From assembly GCA_902363555.1 (NCBI GenBank), contig CABJAM010000010.1, positions 134,269 through 198,268 on the forward strand: a stretch of 64,000 bases of DNA, given 5' to 3'. The stretch is from Lachnospiraceae bacterium. Lineage in GTDB: Bacteria; Bacillota; Clostridia; Lachnospirales; Lachnospiraceae. This document shows positions 62,259-64,000 of the stretch, one piece after another (the stretch's first letter is position 1; every line of letters starts with the position of its first letter). The position numbers and the translations under genes were made by a program. Under the pieces are notes generated by a model, which had not been told where the DNA came from, did not search any database, and was given only the letters and a program-made list of their open reading frames with translations.

Positions 62259-63691
62259 AATATTTACTTTCTATTATTCAATACCTTTATCAACAAAACT
62301 GCTGGTTGATCAACTTTATTTGCAGATATATCCCGCTCAAGCAGTGGGCTTTTGATGATTCCCACTCTCCCAAGTATGAAAAGTTCAAAATAGATCAGCT
62401 CCCCATCATTCAGACCTTTATCAAGCAGGACTATCTGTTCCTTCTCGAATACTATAAATGGCGTTATCACAAACCCGTTAAGCCCGTACAGCGCAGGAAT
62501 GGCAGATCCATCCCCGAGGATACCATTTGTCCCTTATGCGGCGCCCCACATCATTACCTTTATGATAACAATGGCGGTCATGGTCAGTATCAGTGTAAAA
62601 TCTGTGGTCAGACTTTTATTACCGGTGAGATAGTGACCTCCCCACTACGTTTAAAATGTCCCCACTGCGGGCATGTGCTCGTTCCAAAAAAAGACCGCAA
62701 GCACTTTATCGTACATAAATGTGTTAACTCCAAATGTTCCTACTATCTCCATAACCTCAAAAAGGTTGATAAAGAGGATCTAAAAGATCATTATGGCAAA
62801 AACAAATATAAACTCCATTACATCTACCGTGAATTTTCGATAGATTTTTTTCGCATGGATTTAAGTTCCCTTCCTAAAAATGCTTCTTCACTCAAGTTCT
62901 CTAAATTTGATTCCCACACCATGTCTCTGTGCCTCACTTTGCATATAAACCTCAGCCTTTCCCTGCGGAAAACAAAACAGGCGCTCAAAGACCTTTACAA
63001 CATTAATATTTCCCACCAGACCATCGCCAATTACTGCAAAACAGCTGCTCTTTGTGTAAAACCCTTTGTAGACAACTACGATTACGGAACCGGCAGCACT
63101 TTCACTGCTGATGAGACTTACATCAAGATCCGCGGTGTCAAAGCTTATATCTGGTTCATCATGGATGCCGCCAAACGCTCCATCATCGGCTATCAGGTGT
63201 CTGATAACCGTGGTGTCGGACCCTGCATCCTTGCCATGCGGATGGCTTTCCGCCATCTGAAAGAACTGCCCAAAAACTTCCGCTTCATCGCTGATGGTTA
63301 CAGTGCCTATCCGCTTGCCGCCCAGCAGTTCTTCCGGGAGTTTGGTGACGCGTTCAAGTTTAACATCACACAGGTCATTGGACTTACTAACAATGATGAA
63401 GTCTCAAAAGAGTTCCGTCCGTTCAAACAGATGATCGAACGGCTCAACCGCACCTACAAGGCATCTTACCGGCCCACAAACGGTTTTGACAATATCGACG
63501 GGGCCAACTATGACCTCGCTCTCTGGGTCGCATACTACAACTTCCTCCGTCCTCACAAACACAACGGTTACAAAGTCCTCAATGAAGTGGATATGCTCAA
63601 AGGAGCCGACAACATGCCGGGAAAATGGCAGTTGCTTATTTTCCTTGGTCAACAGACGATCAAAAATTTACAGGAACGACCCGCTATGTGA
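62246..63691 (+). CDS. DDE transposase with N-terminal zinc ribbons
   Basis: ATG 62246 lies 9 bp after AAGGAG; ATG 62240 is too close. The 481-residue protein has two zinc-ribbon-like regions (CPLCG...CKICG and CPHCG...CVNSKC), a helix-turn-helix stretch (NISHQTIANYC), and an RNase H-like catalytic domain. Asp289 (TADETYIK), Asp350 (IADGYSAYP) and Glu398 (MIERLNRTYK) form the DDE triad. It catalyses movement of the element. The frame is intact, so the copy may be active. Confidence 0.9.
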   Translation: MDIIQYLLSIIQYLYQQNCWLINFICRYIPLKQWAFDDSHSPKYEKFKIDQLPIIQTFIKQDYLFLLEYYKWRYHKPVKPVQRRNGRSIPEDTICPLCGAPHHYLYDNNGGHGQYQCKICGQTFITGEIVTSPLRLKCPHCGHVLVPKKDRKHFIVHKCVNSKCSYYLHNLKKVDKEDLKDHYGKNKYKLHYIYREFSIDFFRMDLSSLPKNASSLKFSKFDSHTMSLCLTLHINLSLSLRKTKQALKDLYNINISHQTIANYCKTAALCVKPFVDNYDYGTGSTFTADETYIKIRGVKAYIWFIMDAAKRSIIGYQVSDNRGVGPCILAMRMAFRHLKELPKNFRFIADGYSAYPLAAQQFFREFGDAFKFNITQVIGLTNNDEVSKEFRPFKQMIERLNRTYKASYRPTNGFDNIDGANYDLALWVAYYNFLRPHKHNGYKVLNEVDMLKGADNMPGKWQLLIFLGQQTIKNLQERPAM

Positions 63692-63989
63692 CCGGAGCGG
63701 AAACGTTGTCAGGTGAACCGTGGAATACCGCAGCACCGTAGGTGTGAGGATATGCCGCGAAAGTCACTTGACATAAGGTTCACGGAGCATCCTGTCCAGC
63801 AGAAAAGGGGCAAATGCGCCCTTTTCCTGCCATCCGGCGAGGATGGGTTCGGGCAAAGTCCGAAAATGGGTCAAGGGATACGTCCCTTGTGGGGATTGGG
63901 GCAAAGCCCAAAGGTCTAAATCATCAATATCTGCAATTTTCAAGGTTCTTTTGAGCCGTTTTTCTTTGACTCAGTTTTTCATAAATCAC
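63692..63989 (+). other. Structured non-coding tail of the insertion sequence
   Basis: After the transposase come several short stem-loops: GCAGAAAAGGG with CCCTTTTCCTGC (about 63799-63831), TTCGG/CCGAA (63848-63864), AAGGGA/TCCCTT (63873-63888) and TTGGG/CCCAA (63896-63911). No convincing gene is present. The structures may end transcription or bind transposase. Confidence 0.5.
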
Positions 63990-64000
63990 TTGACACTACC

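Larger units (their letters stand above)
62097..64000 (+). mobile_element. Insertion sequence with 11-bp terminal inverted repeats
   Basis: GGTAGTGTCAA at 62097 and its exact inverse TTGACACTACC at 63990-64000 bound a 1904-bp element carrying one DDE transposase. The right end coincides with the end of the window, so a target duplication cannot be checked. Both ends contain an outward-facing TTGACA. The left end lies between the response regulator and its upstream sequence. The transposase points to an IS6/IS240-like DDE fold, but the unusual length and zinc ribbons leave the family open. Confidence 0.88.

Noticed and set aside
63713..63919. 68-codon open frame in the tail of the insertion sequence
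   Set aside because: It passes through several stem-loops and has no ribosome site or family match.

Overview
The window comes from a spore-forming, low-to-moderate GC Firmicute, most likely a Lachnospiraceae-type gut Clostridium. The evidence is the spore-germination pair spoVAC-spoVAD with a sigma-G type promoter, strong AGGAGG ribosome sites, YesM/YesN-type two-component systems, and LplB/YtcP-type sugar importers with lipoprotein binding proteins. No rRNA, tRNA, CRISPR array or prophage was seen.

About 58 kb is a very large glycan-utilisation locus. Positions 1-10705 hold the end of one importer (binding-protein tail, two permeases), an unusual esterase, an orphan binding protein, a GH3 enzyme, a GH3 relic and a sulfatase. 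Positions 10883-27753 hold a sensor/regulator pair, an importer, a YesL-like protein, GH2, GH43, a tyrosine-phosphatase-like protein, a GH78 rhamnosidase and an esterase. Positions 27777-35268 hold a TetR regulator, a GH43 resembling exo-beta-1,3-galactanases, spoVAD-spoVAC, a sugar:cation symporter and a clan GH-A glycosidase. Positions 35301-44671 hold a truncated spoVAC copy, a small inverted-repeat element, an AraC regulator, GH3, GH43, an esterase relic and a second GH78. Positions 44722-58959 repeat the sensor/regulator/importer/YesL/GH43/GH2 module, followed by an esterase and a broken GH43.

The apparent logic: the YesM-like sensors are made from consensus sigma-A promoters; the YesN-like regulators probably act at paired GTCGGA boxes upstream of each complete binding-protein gene; hairpins between binding-protein and permease genes would give more binding protein than permease. 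None of the glycosidases or the sulfatase has a visible signal peptide, so imported oligosaccharides are probably taken apart in the cytoplasm. The enzyme set (two rhamnosidases, GH2 and GH43 enzymes, GH3, esterases, one sulfatase) suits a branched, rhamnose-capped, galactose/arabinose-rich, esterified glycan such as type II arabinogalactan; this is a hypothesis.

Positions 59084-62073 are a separate minus-strand block: an OmpR-type regulator and sensor kinase, then a CmpB-like membrane protein and an NlpC/P60-like protein. An insertion sequence fills 62097-64000, with 11-bp inverted ends, and sits directly upstream of the regulator's ribosome site. The most striking unexplained features are the paired GTCGGA boxes, a 20-bp-spaced perfect repeat beside the AraC gene, an operator-like element shared by two promoters near the TetR gene, and the dispersed spoVAC copies, one a fossil with its sigma-G promoter fused into a dead GH43 gene.
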